Source: Methylovulum sp.
GTDB lineage: Bacteria > Pseudomonadota > Gammaproteobacteria > Methylococcales > Methylomonadaceae
Direction: 5' to 3'
DNA: 64,000 bases
NCBI RefSeq assembly: GCF_028687615.1
Contig: NZ_JAQTZU010000011.1
Location: forward strand, 1-64,000
Within the stretch, counting starts at the first letter, position 1, and each line of letters begins with the position of its first letter. A model generated the notes under the pieces. The model was given only the letters and a program-made list of their open reading frames with translations, was not told the origin of the DNA and made no database searches. This document shows, one piece after another, positions 54,998 to 63,853 of this stretch. The translations under genes were made by a program, and so were the position numbers.

Positions 54998-55550
54998 TAA
55001 ATTGCCGGGCGTTAATGAGGGTTATCGGAAAAACCGCCTGGGCGGCAAAGTGTTCAAAAGCGTTATCGACGATGCCTTGTCGGGCCAATTCTTGCCAGGT
55101 CAATTGCATATCAATGGCGGCAGATTTTACCAGCACCAGGGCTTCGGCTGAAAGCGTATTCGCCAGCCATGCGGCAAGGCTATCGGAAGTGATGTCCCAA
55201 CTTGCGGGTATGCCCGCCTGATCAAGTTCAGCCACATCCGGCGACCAAATCACGATGTTGGTTTCGGCAAGCCGTTGCCCGATAGCCGCCACCGAAGGCA
55301 CCAGCATAAATTGCTTTTTCAGGCTATGAAACAACAAGGCCATTTGCTGCATCGCCAATATCGCCATCGCGTGGGCGGTCTGGTCATCGAACCGCCAGGC
55401 TTGCTGGCTTAAGCGCACTTGGTCGGCAAAACCGCCGCCACCCGGCACAATCACCACCGCCCTGCCCTGATAATTTTTCCCGATGGTGTCCAGGCAAGCC
55501 AGCACAGCCCCGGATTGGGTAAGGCTGCCGCCCAGTTTAATCACTATCAT
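54990..55550 (-). CDS. mfnE: amino acid kinase family protein, MfnE-like [5-(aminomethyl)furan-3-yl]methyl phosphate kinase
   Basis: A 186-residue short amino-acid-kinase fold. MIVIKLGGSLT and VIVPGGGGFADQVR are the nucleotide-binding motifs, with ITSDSLAAWLA and LVLVKSAAID later. The short length and these motifs match MfnE, which phosphorylates aminomethylfuran phosphate in methanofuran synthesis, and the kinase long known in methylotroph H4MPT gene sets. It overlaps pabB by 14 bases. It complements MfnB at 4.6 kb. An alternative is another small-molecule kinase of the same fold. Confidence 0.72.
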   Translation of the reverse strand: MIVIKLGGSLTQSGAVLACLDTIGKNYQGRAVVIVPGGGGFADQVRLSQQAWRFDDQTAHAMAILAMQQMALLFHSLKKQFMLVPSVAAIGQRLAETNIVIWSPDVAELDQAGIPASWDITSDSLAAWLANTLSAEALVLVKSAAIDMQLTWQELARQGIVDNAFEHFAAQAVFPITLINARQFNG

Positions 55551-56934
55551 CGGGTTTCCTTAACTGTTGCAACACCCTAAGCAAGGCCGCCGCCTTGTCG
55601 AAACATTCCTGATATTCCTCGGCCAACACCGAATCATTGACGATGCCGCCGCCCGCCCAAAAGCGGATGGTCTCACCGGATTGCACCAGCGTTCGGATGG
55701 CGATATTGCTGTCCATATTGCCGTCAAAGCCGATGTAGGCGATGGAGCCGCAATACACGCCACGGCGGTGCGGCTCCAATTCCTCTATCACTTCCATAGA
55801 CCGGATTTTCGGGGCGCCGGTGATGGAACCGCCAGGGAAACAGCTACGCAACAAATCCAGCGCGTGCCGATTATCAGCCAGCACCCCGGTGACGGTGCTG
55901 ACCAAATGATGCACGGTCGCGTAGCTTTCCACGGCGAACAATGCCGGCACTTTCACGGAACCGTTTTTACAGGTTTTGCCCAGGTCATTGCGTAGCAGAT
56001 CGACAATCATCAGGTTTTCGGCACGGTCTTTCTGGCTGTTTTCCAATACAGTGATTTGCCCCGCATCCTCGGCGGCATCCGCTTTGCGCGGCCGCGTGCC
56101 TTTAATCGGCTTCGTTTCCACTTTACCGTTTTGCAATTTTAAGAAACGCTCCGGCGAACTGCTTAAAATCCGCACTTCGGGGAAGTTTAAGTAGGCGCTG
56201 AACGGGGCGGCATTGACTTGCCGCAATAGTTGATAAGCTGTCCACGGATCGCCCACGCAAGCGGCGGAAAAACGCTGGGTGAGGTTGACTTGATAGCAAT
56301 CGCCTTCCAACAAATATTGTTTGATGCGCTGGAAAGCCTGGGCATAATAAGCCCTGTCCATATTCGGCTGGATTTCGCCCAGCACAGCAAACGGGCGATG
56401 GGGCTGTGTTTCCGGCAACACGCTAAAACGGGCGACCAACCGTTGGCAGGCTTGCGCACCCAGGCCTTGGGCTACCAACGTGCTTTGTCGCTGCTGATGG
56501 TCAACAATCACCGCCCAGGGGTAAATCCCCACCGCCATTTCGGCAATCTGCTCGGCATCTTCGGCAATGGCAGGCAGTTGTTCCAAACGCCGCGCCAGAT
56601 CATAAGAAAAATACCCAACCGCCCCGCCATTAAACGGCAAACCGTTGATATTGATGGCGCGATCTGCAAACGCCTGTAGCTTTTGCTTGACCAACAAAAA
56701 GGGGTCAGCTTGGCTTTGAATGACTTCGCTAGCCGAGGTAATGGTAGTGGTCCCGCCATGCGTGACCAAGGTACACAATGGCTCGGCGGCGATAATGTCA
56801 TAACGGCCTTGTTGGCTGGACGGATGCCCGCTATCGAGAAACACCGCCCAAGGCTGGTCTGCCCACGCTGAAAACAGCGCGGAACTGTCCGCAAAATACG
56901 GCAATAGGTAAGTAGTTGGATGAGGTACCGGCAT
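55537..56934 (-). CDS. pabB: aminodeoxychorismate synthase component I
   Basis: A 465-residue chorismate-utilising enzyme making 4-amino-4-deoxychorismate, the p-aminobenzoate precursor. The core is GSITGAPKIRSMEVIEELEP and IGFDGNMDSNIAIRTL. The PIKGTRPR motif, with the Lys nucleophile, separates PabB from anthranilate synthase TrpE, which has Ala there. Ammonia comes from a PabA partner not present in this window. It shares an operon with the MfnE-like kinase, consistent with p-aminobenzoate supply for both folate and H4MPT. Start ATG 56934 has little Shine-Dalgarno match. Confidence 0.92.
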   Translation of the reverse strand: MPVPHPTTYLLPYFADSSALFSAWADQPWAVFLDSGHPSSQQGRYDIIAAEPLCTLVTHGGTTTITSASEVIQSQADPFLLVKQKLQAFADRAININGLPFNGGAVGYFSYDLARRLEQLPAIAEDAEQIAEMAVGIYPWAVIVDHQQRQSTLVAQGLGAQACQRLVARFSVLPETQPHRPFAVLGEIQPNMDRAYYAQAFQRIKQYLLEGDCYQVNLTQRFSAACVGDPWTAYQLLRQVNAAPFSAYLNFPEVRILSSSPERFLKLQNGKVETKPIKGTRPRKADAAEDAGQITVLENSQKDRAENLMIVDLLRNDLGKTCKNGSVKVPALFAVESYATVHHLVSTVTGVLADNRHALDLLRSCFPGGSITGAPKIRSMEVIEELEPHRRGVYCGSIAYIGFDGNMDSNIAIRTLVQSGETIRFWAGGGIVNDSVLAEEYQECFDKAAALLRVLQQLRKPDDSD

Positions 56935-57070
56935 TAAAAAGATGTGTAATAGGAGGGACGGATTAAGCTTGCAAATATGGATAAGGCGTTATGCTGCGGC
57001 AAGATTAATTCGGGGACGGGCCAGGACTATGACTGATCGTACAATCCTGGCGGCATTGTAACATTTACAC

Positions 57071-57450
57071 CAATGGCTGAAAAATTCCCTGCTCTTTATC
57101 CCGCTGTTCGCGGCGCATCAAATTACCCAAGCCGATCATTGGTTGACGCTGTTAGTGGCTTTTTTTCATTCAGCCTATGCTTCATCGGTTTATATCGCCA
57201 ATGATTTGCTGGACTTGGAGAGTGGCGGCCAGCCTAGGATTGGCACAAGATGTCGGCGGTACTTTTTTACCCTGGCTGGTGTTTTATTTTGTTTTGACCT
57301 GCGCCTACTCGTGGAGGCTTAACCTGAAATTGTCTGGGGAGCCGTACCCGTGGTGTTGTTCTGGATAAGCTGGATGTGGATGCAGGCCCATCGGGGCAAT
57401 ATGCACCCGGAATGCTTATCGCCTATTTGCTGTTTAGGTTATGTATTTAA
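57071..57450 (+). pseudogene. degraded UbiA-family prenyltransferase (decaprenyl-phosphate phosphoribosyltransferase-like)
   Basis: Pieces of one protein appear in successive frames: QWLKNSLLFIPLFAAHQ and SVYIANDLLDLE in one frame (from 57071), FLPWLVFYFVLTCAYSWRL in another (around 57270), and FWISWMWMQAHRGNMH in a third (around 57365). These match the order of conserved segments in UbiA-like decaprenyl-phosphate phosphoribosyltransferases. The DRxHPxK region expected after NDLLDLE is missing, and frameshifts separate the pieces. No start codon is intact. The gene is a remnant, about half the normal length. Confidence 0.75.
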
Positions 57451-57674
57451 GGCTAGCCAACAAACTACGCACCGTTCCGTGGCTTTTTTTGTTATGGTAA
57501 ATTTTTTTGGTTTATTGCAAACATAGGGCATCAGCATGGCTTTGGCCACTTACCTCTTACCCTCACTTAACGTAACCCTGTTCGCACACGAAATTGCCCA
57601 TTTATCTGGTTTATCAGTAAGTGCAATTACCCGCTATATCGGTCACAAACGGTGGTCATTCCGATAACAGTTTG

Positions 57675-58502
57675 TCAATAACGCCGACCCGTAGCCAACA
57701 AATCGTCAATATAATTTTTGGCAGGGTAATGGAAATGGACGGGGCCATCAGCCGCCCCTGACATAAATTGCCGTGTCCATTCAGAAGAAGATTGTTTAAT
57801 TTCAACAGGACTGCCCTGGTCAACCACTTTTCCTTCAGAAATGATGTAGATGTAATCGGCGATTTGTGAAGTCTCGGCAACGTCATGGGAGACGATAATG
57901 CTGGTCAAACCGAGCGCGTTATTCAAGGATTTGATCAGATGCACCAAAATCCCCATCGCAATCGGGTCTTGTCCGGTAAACGGCTCATCGTAAAGGATCA
58001 TCATCGGATCGAGGGCAATCGCCCTGGCTAAGGCCACGCGCCGCGCCATCCCCCCCGATAGCTCGTTCGGCATCAGTTGGCTCGCCCCCCGCAAACCGAC
58101 CGCCTGCAACTTCATCAGCACTAAAGTGCGGATCATGGATTCGGGCAAATGCGTATGTTCACGCAATGGAAATGCGACATTATCGTAAACCGTCATGTCA
58201 GTCAGCAATGCCCCGCTTTGAAACAACATGCCCATGCGTTTACGTAGCTCGTAAAGTTCATAGCGGCGTAGTTGATGGACGTTTTGACCATCCACAGTAA
58301 CAGAGCCTTGTGACGGGCATAACTGCCCGCCAATCAATTTTAACAGGGTCGTTTTGCCAGTACCGCTAGGGCCCATGATCGCCGTCACTTTGCCGCGCTC
58401 AAAATCCAAGGAAATATCGTCGAATATTTTTTTGTCGCCACGGGAAAATGACAATTGTCGGACACAAACCAAACTCGTTTCGGGAAAATCGCTGTTATCC
58501 AT
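57675..58502 (-). CDS. mlaF: MlaF, ATPase of the phospholipid-transport ABC system
   Basis: A 275-residue ABC ATPase very like E. coli MlaF: Walker A GPSGTGKTTLL, FQSGALLTDMTVYDNVAFPLREHT, signature LSGGMARRVALARA and Walker B MILYDEPFTGQDP, plus the C-terminal DGPVHFHYPAKNY extension. In E. coli it is followed by mlaEDCB; here nothing of the system follows on the strand, only a pseudogene. The ATG has no visible ribosome-binding site, because a palindrome arm ends two bases before it. The gene itself is intact, so it may work with Mla genes elsewhere or be losing function. Confidence 0.88.
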   Translation of the reverse strand: MDNSDFPETSLVCVRQLSFSRGDKKIFDDISLDFERGKVTAIMGPSGTGKTTLLKLIGGQLCPSQGSVTVDGQNVHQLRRYELYELRKRMGMLFQSGALLTDMTVYDNVAFPLREHTHLPESMIRTLVLMKLQAVGLRGASQLMPNELSGGMARRVALARAIALDPMMILYDEPFTGQDPIAMGILVHLIKSLNNALGLTSIIVSHDVAETSQIADYIYIISEGKVVDQGSPVEIKQSSSEWTRQFMSGAADGPVHFHYPAKNYIDDLLATGRRY

Positions 58503-58504
58503 GC

Positions 58505-58577
58505 TATTAATTGTTTCATAAGTAATCGCACCTTAATTTCAAAATTGTTTCGGCGATTACTTATGAAACAATTAATA
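58505..58577. repeat. large palindrome 1 (TATTAATTGTTTCATAAGT...)
   Basis: Perfect 25-bp arms (58505-58529 and 58553-58577) with a 23-base loop. It abuts the mlaF start and is followed 16 bases later by a related palindrome. Non-coding, hairpin/MITE-like. Confidence 0.85.
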
Positions 58578-58593
58578 ACCTATTGATTGGATG

Positions 58594-58664
58594 TATTAAT
58601 CGTCCCATAAGTTCGCGTACAGTAACCTTATCCTACTGTGCGCGAACTTATGGGACGATTAATA
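58594..58664. repeat. large palindrome 2 (TATTAATCGTCCCATAAGT...)
   Basis: 31-bp arms with one mismatch (58594-58624 and 58634-58664) and a 9-base loop. It shares TATTAATYGTYYCATAAGT with palindrome 1, so the two are members of one family placed in tandem between mlaF and kdsD. Confidence 0.85.
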
Positions 58665-59025
58665 CTTAGGGAGCCACTTTGAAGTAAATTTATTTATTGT
58701 GTCTGACTATACTTTATTAAGTCAATCCCAATCCATTTTTAAACGGAAGCTTGATAAAAGTACAATAGGACGTTTTAAGAGGGCCGCCATCGCCTGGTTC
58801 ATTTAACACGGAAACAATTTATCGCTTTCTGATGGAGCGCGAAGGGAATAAGCATGGCATAATGGCGATATTTTTAGATTCGCTTATCGCAACACCAACT
58901 TGCTTGGGCGTATACGATGGCTGGCATTACCTGCTTTTATATTTCATGACGAACGCTATGATCAAACCGTTTTTTAATCATTTTTTTGTCCTAAACTCAC
59001 TAACGCGCAAATTTGGAGGCAAAAA
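58665..59025. other. leader region of the kds-lpt-rpoN operon
   Basis: About 360 bases before kdsD. The 65-codon ORF at 58832-59029 overlaps the kdsD start, lacks a recognisable family and is probably fortuitous. A GGAGG ribosome-binding site for kdsD lies at its end. The E. coli-type yrbG gene is absent. Confidence 0.4.
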
Positions 59026-60003
59026 ATGAAATTAAATGACCAAAAACTCCGTGAATTAGGAAAAGCGGTCATCCAAGTGGAAGCGCAGGCAATAGCCGAT
59101 CTGGAAGATCAAATTAACGATAATTTTGTCGCCGCGTGTAAACTGCTGTTCGAATGCACTGGACGGGTGGTGGTCATCGGCATGGGCAAATCCGGGCATA
59201 TCGCCAGCAAAATTGCCGCAACGCTCGCCAGCACCGGCACACCGGCTTTTTTTGTACATCCGGGTGAGGCCAGCCACGGAGATTTGGGCATGATCACCAA
59301 ACATGATGTGGTGGTGGCGCTGTCAAATTCCGGGGAGACCGAAGAAGTCCTGACCATTTTGCCTATCATCAAACGTCTGGGCGTCCCGCTGGTTGCGATA
59401 ACGGGTAATGAGAAATCAACTTTAGCGGGATTTTCAACTACTTACCTAAATGTCGCCGTTAAACAGGAAGCCTGTCCCTTGGGGCTGGCCCCAACATCGA
59501 GCAGCACCGCCGCCTTGGTGATGGGCGACGCGCTGGCTGTTTCATTATTGGAAGCACGCGGTTTCACCCGCGATGATTTTGCCCTCGCCCATCCTGGCGG
59601 AAGCTTGGGAAAACGTTTGTTATTGCGGGTCAGGGATATTATGCACGTCGGTGTCAACATGCCTTCCGTGCCTGAATCGGCATTGATCAGCCACGCCCTG
59701 CTGGAAATGACCGAAAAACAATTGGGTATGACGGCTATTGTGGAAGCCAACAACCGGGTCATCGGTATTTTTACCGACGGCGATTTACGCAGGATGCTGG
59801 GAAGGAACTTGGATATCCATAGCACCCCGATCACCGAAGTGATGACCCCGCATTGCGCCGTCATCACTGCCGATATACTCGCTGCCGAAGCCATGCAAAT
59901 TATGGAACAGAAAAAAATTAACGCGCTCATTGTGGTCGATAACCAGCAATGCGCTATCGGGGCCTTGAACATGCACGATTTGATCCAGGCAGGTATTGTC
60001 TGA
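59026..60003 (+). CDS. kdsD: arabinose-5-phosphate isomerase (KdsD/KpsF)
   Basis: A 325-residue enzyme interconverting ribulose-5-phosphate and arabinose-5-phosphate, the first step of Kdo synthesis. The SIS domain has GMGKSGHIASKIAATLASTG and GEASHGDLGMI; two CBS domains follow (about 200-320). Start ATG 59026 is preceded by GGAGG. The stop overlaps kdsC by one base (TGATG). Confidence 0.95.
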   Translation: MKLNDQKLRELGKAVIQVEAQAIADLEDQINDNFVAACKLLFECTGRVVVIGMGKSGHIASKIAATLASTGTPAFFVHPGEASHGDLGMITKHDVVVALSNSGETEEVLTILPIIKRLGVPLVAITGNEKSTLAGFSTTYLNVAVKQEACPLGLAPTSSSTAALVMGDALAVSLLEARGFTRDDFALAHPGGSLGKRLLLRVRDIMHVGVNMPSVPESALISHALLEMTEKQLGMTAIVEANNRVIGIFTDGDLRRMLGRNLDIHSTPITEVMTPHCAVITADILAAEAMQIMEQKKINALIVVDNQQCAIGALNMHDLIQAGIV

Positions 60004-60545
60004 TGCCAAATACCAAATCCCTATCCAGCCTATACGCCAAGGCCAGCCAGATTAAATTGCTGATCCTCGATGTTGACGGCGTTTTGACAGATGGTAAGTT
60101 GTTTTTTGACCACGAAGGAAATGAATATAAAAGTTTCCATGCCCAAGACGGGCATGGCATTAAATTACTGCGTCAAACGGGCGTAGAAGTGGCGGTCATT
60201 TCAGGCCGCCGTTCCAACGCAGTCAGTTTACGCATGAACAGCCTGGGCATCGCCCATGTTTATCAAGGGCACGAAGACAAACGCGCCGCGTTCCAGGAAC
60301 TGCTGGCCACACTCAAGATAACACCGGCACAAGCCGCCTATGTCGGCGATGATTTGCTGGACTTGCCGATTATGGCGCGGGCCGGTTTGGCAATTGCCGT
60401 CAATGACGCTGTTGATACGGTCAAACAACACGCACAATGGCATACCCAACGCAACGGTGGGCAAGGTGCGGTACGCGAAGTGTGTGATCTTATCATGCAA
60501 GCACAAGGGCATTATGATGCCATCGTCGAAACTTATCTGATATGA
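60003..60545 (+). CDS. kdsC: 3-deoxy-D-manno-octulosonate 8-phosphate phosphatase
   Basis: A 180-residue HAD phosphatase without a cap domain, releasing Kdo from Kdo-8-phosphate. The HAD motifs are DVDGVLTDG, ISGRRS, the Lys in the DKRAAF region, and GDDLLDLP. The start is taken at ATG 60003, overlapping kdsD; the ORF track adds 18 codons. It overlaps lptC by ATGA. Confidence 0.95.
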   Translation: MPNTKSLSSLYAKASQIKLLILDVDGVLTDGKLFFDHEGNEYKSFHAQDGHGIKLLRQTGVEVAVISGRRSNAVSLRMNSLGIAHVYQGHEDKRAAFQELLATLKITPAQAAYVGDDLLDLPIMARAGLAIAVNDAVDTVKQHAQWHTQRNGGQGAVREVCDLIMQAQGHYDAIVETYLI

Positions 60546-61114
60546 CGTTTTTTAGAGACCAATACGGCTATCTCTATTTGTTTTTTGTTGCGCTGGCTAG
60601 CTGGATACTTGTTAATTTAAGCGGGGGCGACAATCTGGGCAACCGCTTAATACCGCCGCATAGCCCCGATTTGTTCAGCAAAGGCTATACTAAGTGGGAA
60701 ATGGACACGTCAGGTTTGGTAAACACCCAATTGTTTGCTGATAAAATTGTCCATTATAGCGATGACCACACCACCCAAATGGAGAAGCCATCCATCGTTT
60801 TTTATCTGGAAAAACAACCGCCGTGGCGCATCCAGGCGGAATCGGGCAGCGTGTCGGCGGATAGAAAAAATATCCTGCTCCACGGCAAAGTCATTGTTGA
60901 CAGGGACCAATACAACAATACCAAAGCCCTGAAGATAAACACCTCCAATCTTAAAGTGAAACCAGAAACTCATTTTGCAGAAACTGATGAGCAGGCAGAA
61001 TTACTGAGCCTGCCAAACAAAACCACAGGGACTGGAATGAAACTGGTTTTTAAGCAGCCAATTCGTATTGAATTACTGGCTCATGTGCAAGGGAAATATG
61101 AAAGACAACAATAA
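60542..61114 (+). CDS. lptC: LptC, LPS transport periplasmic bridge subunit
   Basis: A 190-residue bitopic protein: one N-terminal helix (YLFFVALASWILVNLSGG) and a periplasmic beta-jellyroll, with the family-typical PPWRIQAESGSVSADRKNILLHGKV. It passes LPS from LptB2FG to LptA. It overlaps kdsC by four and lptA by 17 bases, in the conserved gene order. Confidence 0.93.
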   Translation: MTFFRDQYGYLYLFFVALASWILVNLSGGDNLGNRLIPPHSPDLFSKGYTKWEMDTSGLVNTQLFADKIVHYSDDHTTQMEKPSIVFYLEKQPPWRIQAESGSVSADRKNILLHGKVIVDRDQYNNTKALKINTSNLKVKPETHFAETDEQAELLSLPNKTTGTGMKLVFKQPIRIELLAHVQGKYERQQ

Positions 61115-61616
61115 AAAACTCATTCTCTTCTGCGGTATCTTACTAAACACTTTTTATAACACCGTCAGCTTTGCCCTGGAAAGCGATGCAGATCAACCCA
61201 TTTCGATTGATTCCAACACCGCAACTTATGACGATGCCACAGAAACCAGCACCTACACCGGCAACGTCATCTCCATCCAGGGCAGTATCCGGGTCAATTC
61301 CGATAAATTGGTCGTTTATTTGAAAAATGGCGAAGTCGATAAATTGATATTCACCGGCAACCGCGCCAAATTTAAGCAAACACCTAATGCCGGTGCCGAA
61401 GACATTATTGGCGAAGCCTTGCTTGGCGAATATTATCCGAAAAAAAATTTGCTGGTCTTGCAAAATAAGGCGGTTGTGACCCAAGGTAACGCCACTTATT
61501 CGAGCAACTTAATCGAATACGATATTAAAAGCTCACTGGTGAAAGCGGGTGAAAAATCATCCGATACCAAACGCGTCCATGTTATATTAAAGCCGAAAGC
61601 TAAAAACGCCCCATAA
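61098..61616 (+). CDS. lptA: LptA, periplasmic LPS transport protein
   Basis: A 172-residue secreted OstA-like protein: signal peptide ([19 protein letters not shown]), then [24 protein letters not shown], ending KPKAKNAP. It forms the beta-jellyroll filament of the LPS bridge. Start ATG 61098, with GGGAAAT upstream, is preferred over the ORF-track start at 61068. Confidence 0.93.
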   Translation: MKDNNKKLILFCGILLNTFYNTVSFALESDADQPISIDSNTATYDDATETSTYTGNVISIQGSIRVNSDKLVVYLKNGEVDKLIFTGNRAKFKQTPNAGAEDIIGEALLGEYYPKKNLLVLQNKAVVTQGNATYSSNLIEYDIKSSLVKAGEKSSDTKRVHVILKPKAKNAP

Positions 61617-61618
61617 GC

Positions 61619-62344
61619 ATGGCAACCCTGACAGCAACCCAATTATTTAAAGCTTACCATAAGCGCAATGTTGTCGATGGCGTATCCCTGGAAATCAATA
61701 CAGGGGAAGTCGTCGGTTTATTAGGGCCGAACGGTGCCGGAAAAACCACTAGCTTTTATATGATGGTCGGCTTAATCAAAGCGGATACGGGCGAGATCAG
61801 ACTGGATGACAAGGCCATCACATATTATCCGATGCACTTGCGGGCACGCTTAGGTATCGGTTATTTACCGCAAGAACCATCGATTTTCCGTAAATTGAGT
61901 GTCGCCGACAATTTGCGGGCGGTGTTACAAATCAGCGGAGATTTGAGCAACAGCCAAATTGAATTGGTCATTGATGATTTGTTGCAGGAATTTAATATCT
62001 TGCATTTGCGCAACCAGCAGGCACTGAGCTTGTCAGGCGGCGAACGTCGGCGCGTTGAAATTGCCCGCGCATTGGCAACCCAACCACAATTCATTTTACT
62101 GGATGAGCCTTTTGCCGGCGTCGACCCCATATCGGTGGACGACATAAAAAAAATCATCGTGCATTTGAAGCAACGCGGCATCGGCGTTTTGATCACCGAA
62201 CATAATGTTCGTGAAACTTTAGGTATTTGTGACCGCGCTTATATACTCAATAATGGCAAAGTCATCGCCGAAGGCGGCGCAGAAGCCATTGTTGCCAATG
62301 AGGAAGTTAGAAAAGTTTATTTAGGCCAAAATTTTAGTCTTTAA
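61619..62344 (+). CDS. lptB: LptB, LPS export ABC ATPase
   Basis: A 241-residue ABC ATPase: Walker [12 protein letters not shown], signature [15 protein letters not shown], Walker [14 protein letters not shown] and switch His in [11 protein letters not shown]. It powers LPS extraction with LptFG, which are not in the window. It starts two bases after the lptA stop and precedes rpoN, as is usual. Confidence 0.96.
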   Translation: MATLTATQLFKAYHKRNVVDGVSLEINTGEVVGLLGPNGAGKTTSFYMMVGLIKADTGEIRLDDKAITYYPMHLRARLGIGYLPQEPSIFRKLSVADNLRAVLQISGDLSNSQIELVIDDLLQEFNILHLRNQQALSLSGGERRRVEIARALATQPQFILLDEPFAGVDPISVDDIKKIIVHLKQRGIGVLITEHNVRETLGICDRAYILNNGKVIAEGGAEAIVANEEVRKVYLGQNFSL

Positions 62345-62362
62345 GTACTGTATTCAAATAAA

Positions 62363-63808
62363 ATGAAACAATCCCTACATCTTCGGCAAGGCCTGCAGCT
62401 TACCATGACGCCGCAATTGCAGCAGGCGATCAAGTTGTTGCAGATGTCTACTTTAGATTTGCAACAAGAAATCCAGCAAGCGCTTGAATCTAACATGATG
62501 CTGGAGATTAACGAAGACGAAAACAATATCCCGGTTTCTGAACTGCTCCCGGAGAAAAAAACCGAACACTCGGATTCGCAAACCAGTGAAGGCTCGCAAA
62601 CGGATATTCCTGATGAGCTGCCCATTGATTCATCATGGGAGGATATCTACGACGCCGTCATGGAGTCCGGTAGCCATAACAGCGAAACCGTTGAATTTGA
62701 AACCCAACGCAGCAATAGTGCGACCCTGCTGGACCATTTGTTATGGCAACTGGAACTGACGCGTTTTTCCGAACGCGACCACGCCATTGCCATCGGCATT
62801 ATTGATTCGATTAATGAAGACGGCTATCTGACCAGCAAGCCTGAAGACATATTTCAAGCGATGCAAACGCAATTGGATGACTTGGATATTGAAGAAGTCT
62901 TTGCCGTCTTGCACCGAATCCAAAACTTTGACCCCGCCGGCGTCGCCGCGATTGACTTAAGTGATTGTCTACGTCTGCAATTGCGCCAGTTGCCTGAAAC
63001 CACGCCTTATCGTGAAGAAGCCCTCGCCGTGGTCACCCAGCATCTGGATTTACTGGCTACCCATGAGCAAACCAAGCTGATGCGCAAACTGGGCTTGACC
63101 GAACGGCAACTGGACACCGTAGTCGCCTTGATCAGGACACTTGAGCCCAAACCAGGCTCACGCATCCAAGAACACGATTCCGAATACGTCATCCCAGATG
63201 TTTATGTCATCAAGCAAAACGGGGTATGGCAAGTCAATTTAAACCCTGATATTGCCCCAAAATTGCGTATCAACCCGTTTTATTCGGCAATGATCAAGCG
63301 GGCGGATAACAGCAAAGACAACACCTGCATGAAAGACCATCTGCAAGAAGCCCGCTGGTTTATCAAAAGCCTGCATAGCCGCAACGACACGCTGTTGCGT
63401 GTTGCCAGATCTATCGTCGAAAAACAAACCGCGTTTCTTGAGCATGGCTCGGTCGCGATGAAACCGATGGTGTTGCGTGATATTGCCGAAGAGCTTGAAT
63501 TGCACGAGTCGACTATCTCGCGCGTGACTACACAAAAATTCATGCACACCCCCAATGGTATTTTTGAATTCAAATACTTTTTTTCCAGCCATGTCTCGAC
63601 CGAAGGTGGCGGTGAATGCTCGTCCACCGCGATACGGGCGATTATTAAAGAATTAATCAGCAATGAGGATCCGGCGAAACCGCTGAGTGACAGCAAAATT
63701 GCCGATTTTTTAAACGAGAAAGGCATCAATGTTGCCAGAAGGACAATTGCCAAGTATCGGGAAGCGATGTTTATCGCATCATCTAGCCAGAGAAAACGGA
63801 TTTTGTAA
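62363..63808 (+). CDS. rpoN: RNA polymerase sigma-54 factor
   Basis: A 481-residue sigma factor. Region I is glutamine-rich (LRQGLQLTMTPQLQQAIKLLQ), region II acidic (about 60-110), and region III has the core-binding and helix-turn-helix parts (ELHESTISRVTTQK). The RpoN box near the C terminus is ARRTIAKYREAM. It directs activator-dependent transcription from -24/-12 promoters. It starts 19 bases after lptB and is followed by hpf. Confidence 0.96.
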   Translation: MKQSLHLRQGLQLTMTPQLQQAIKLLQMSTLDLQQEIQQALESNMMLEINEDENNIPVSELLPEKKTEHSDSQTSEGSQTDIPDELPIDSSWEDIYDAVMESGSHNSETVEFETQRSNSATLLDHLLWQLELTRFSERDHAIAIGIIDSINEDGYLTSKPEDIFQAMQTQLDDLDIEEVFAVLHRIQNFDPAGVAAIDLSDCLRLQLRQLPETTPYREEALAVVTQHLDLLATHEQTKLMRKLGLTERQLDTVVALIRTLEPKPGSRIQEHDSEYVIPDVYVIKQNGVWQVNLNPDIAPKLRINPFYSAMIKRADNSKDNTCMKDHLQEARWFIKSLHSRNDTLLRVARSIVEKQTAFLEHGSVAMKPMVLRDIAEELELHESTISRVTTQKFMHTPNGIFEFKYFFSSHVSTEGGGECSSTAIRAIIKELISNEDPAKPLSDSKIADFLNEKGINVARRTIAKYREAMFIASSSQRKRIL

Positions 63809-63853
63809 GATCCTTCCCTGCTAAAAACCATCAATTCATTAAGGAGTTTTACC

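Noticed and set aside
57536-57667. 43-codon ORF (MALATYLLPSL...) after the UbiA remnant
   Set aside because: Short, no clear ribosome-binding site, no family; it might be a fragment but the evidence is insufficient.
58832-59029. 65-codon ORF before kdsD
   Set aside because: Overlaps the kdsD start and its ribosome-binding site; no recognised family.
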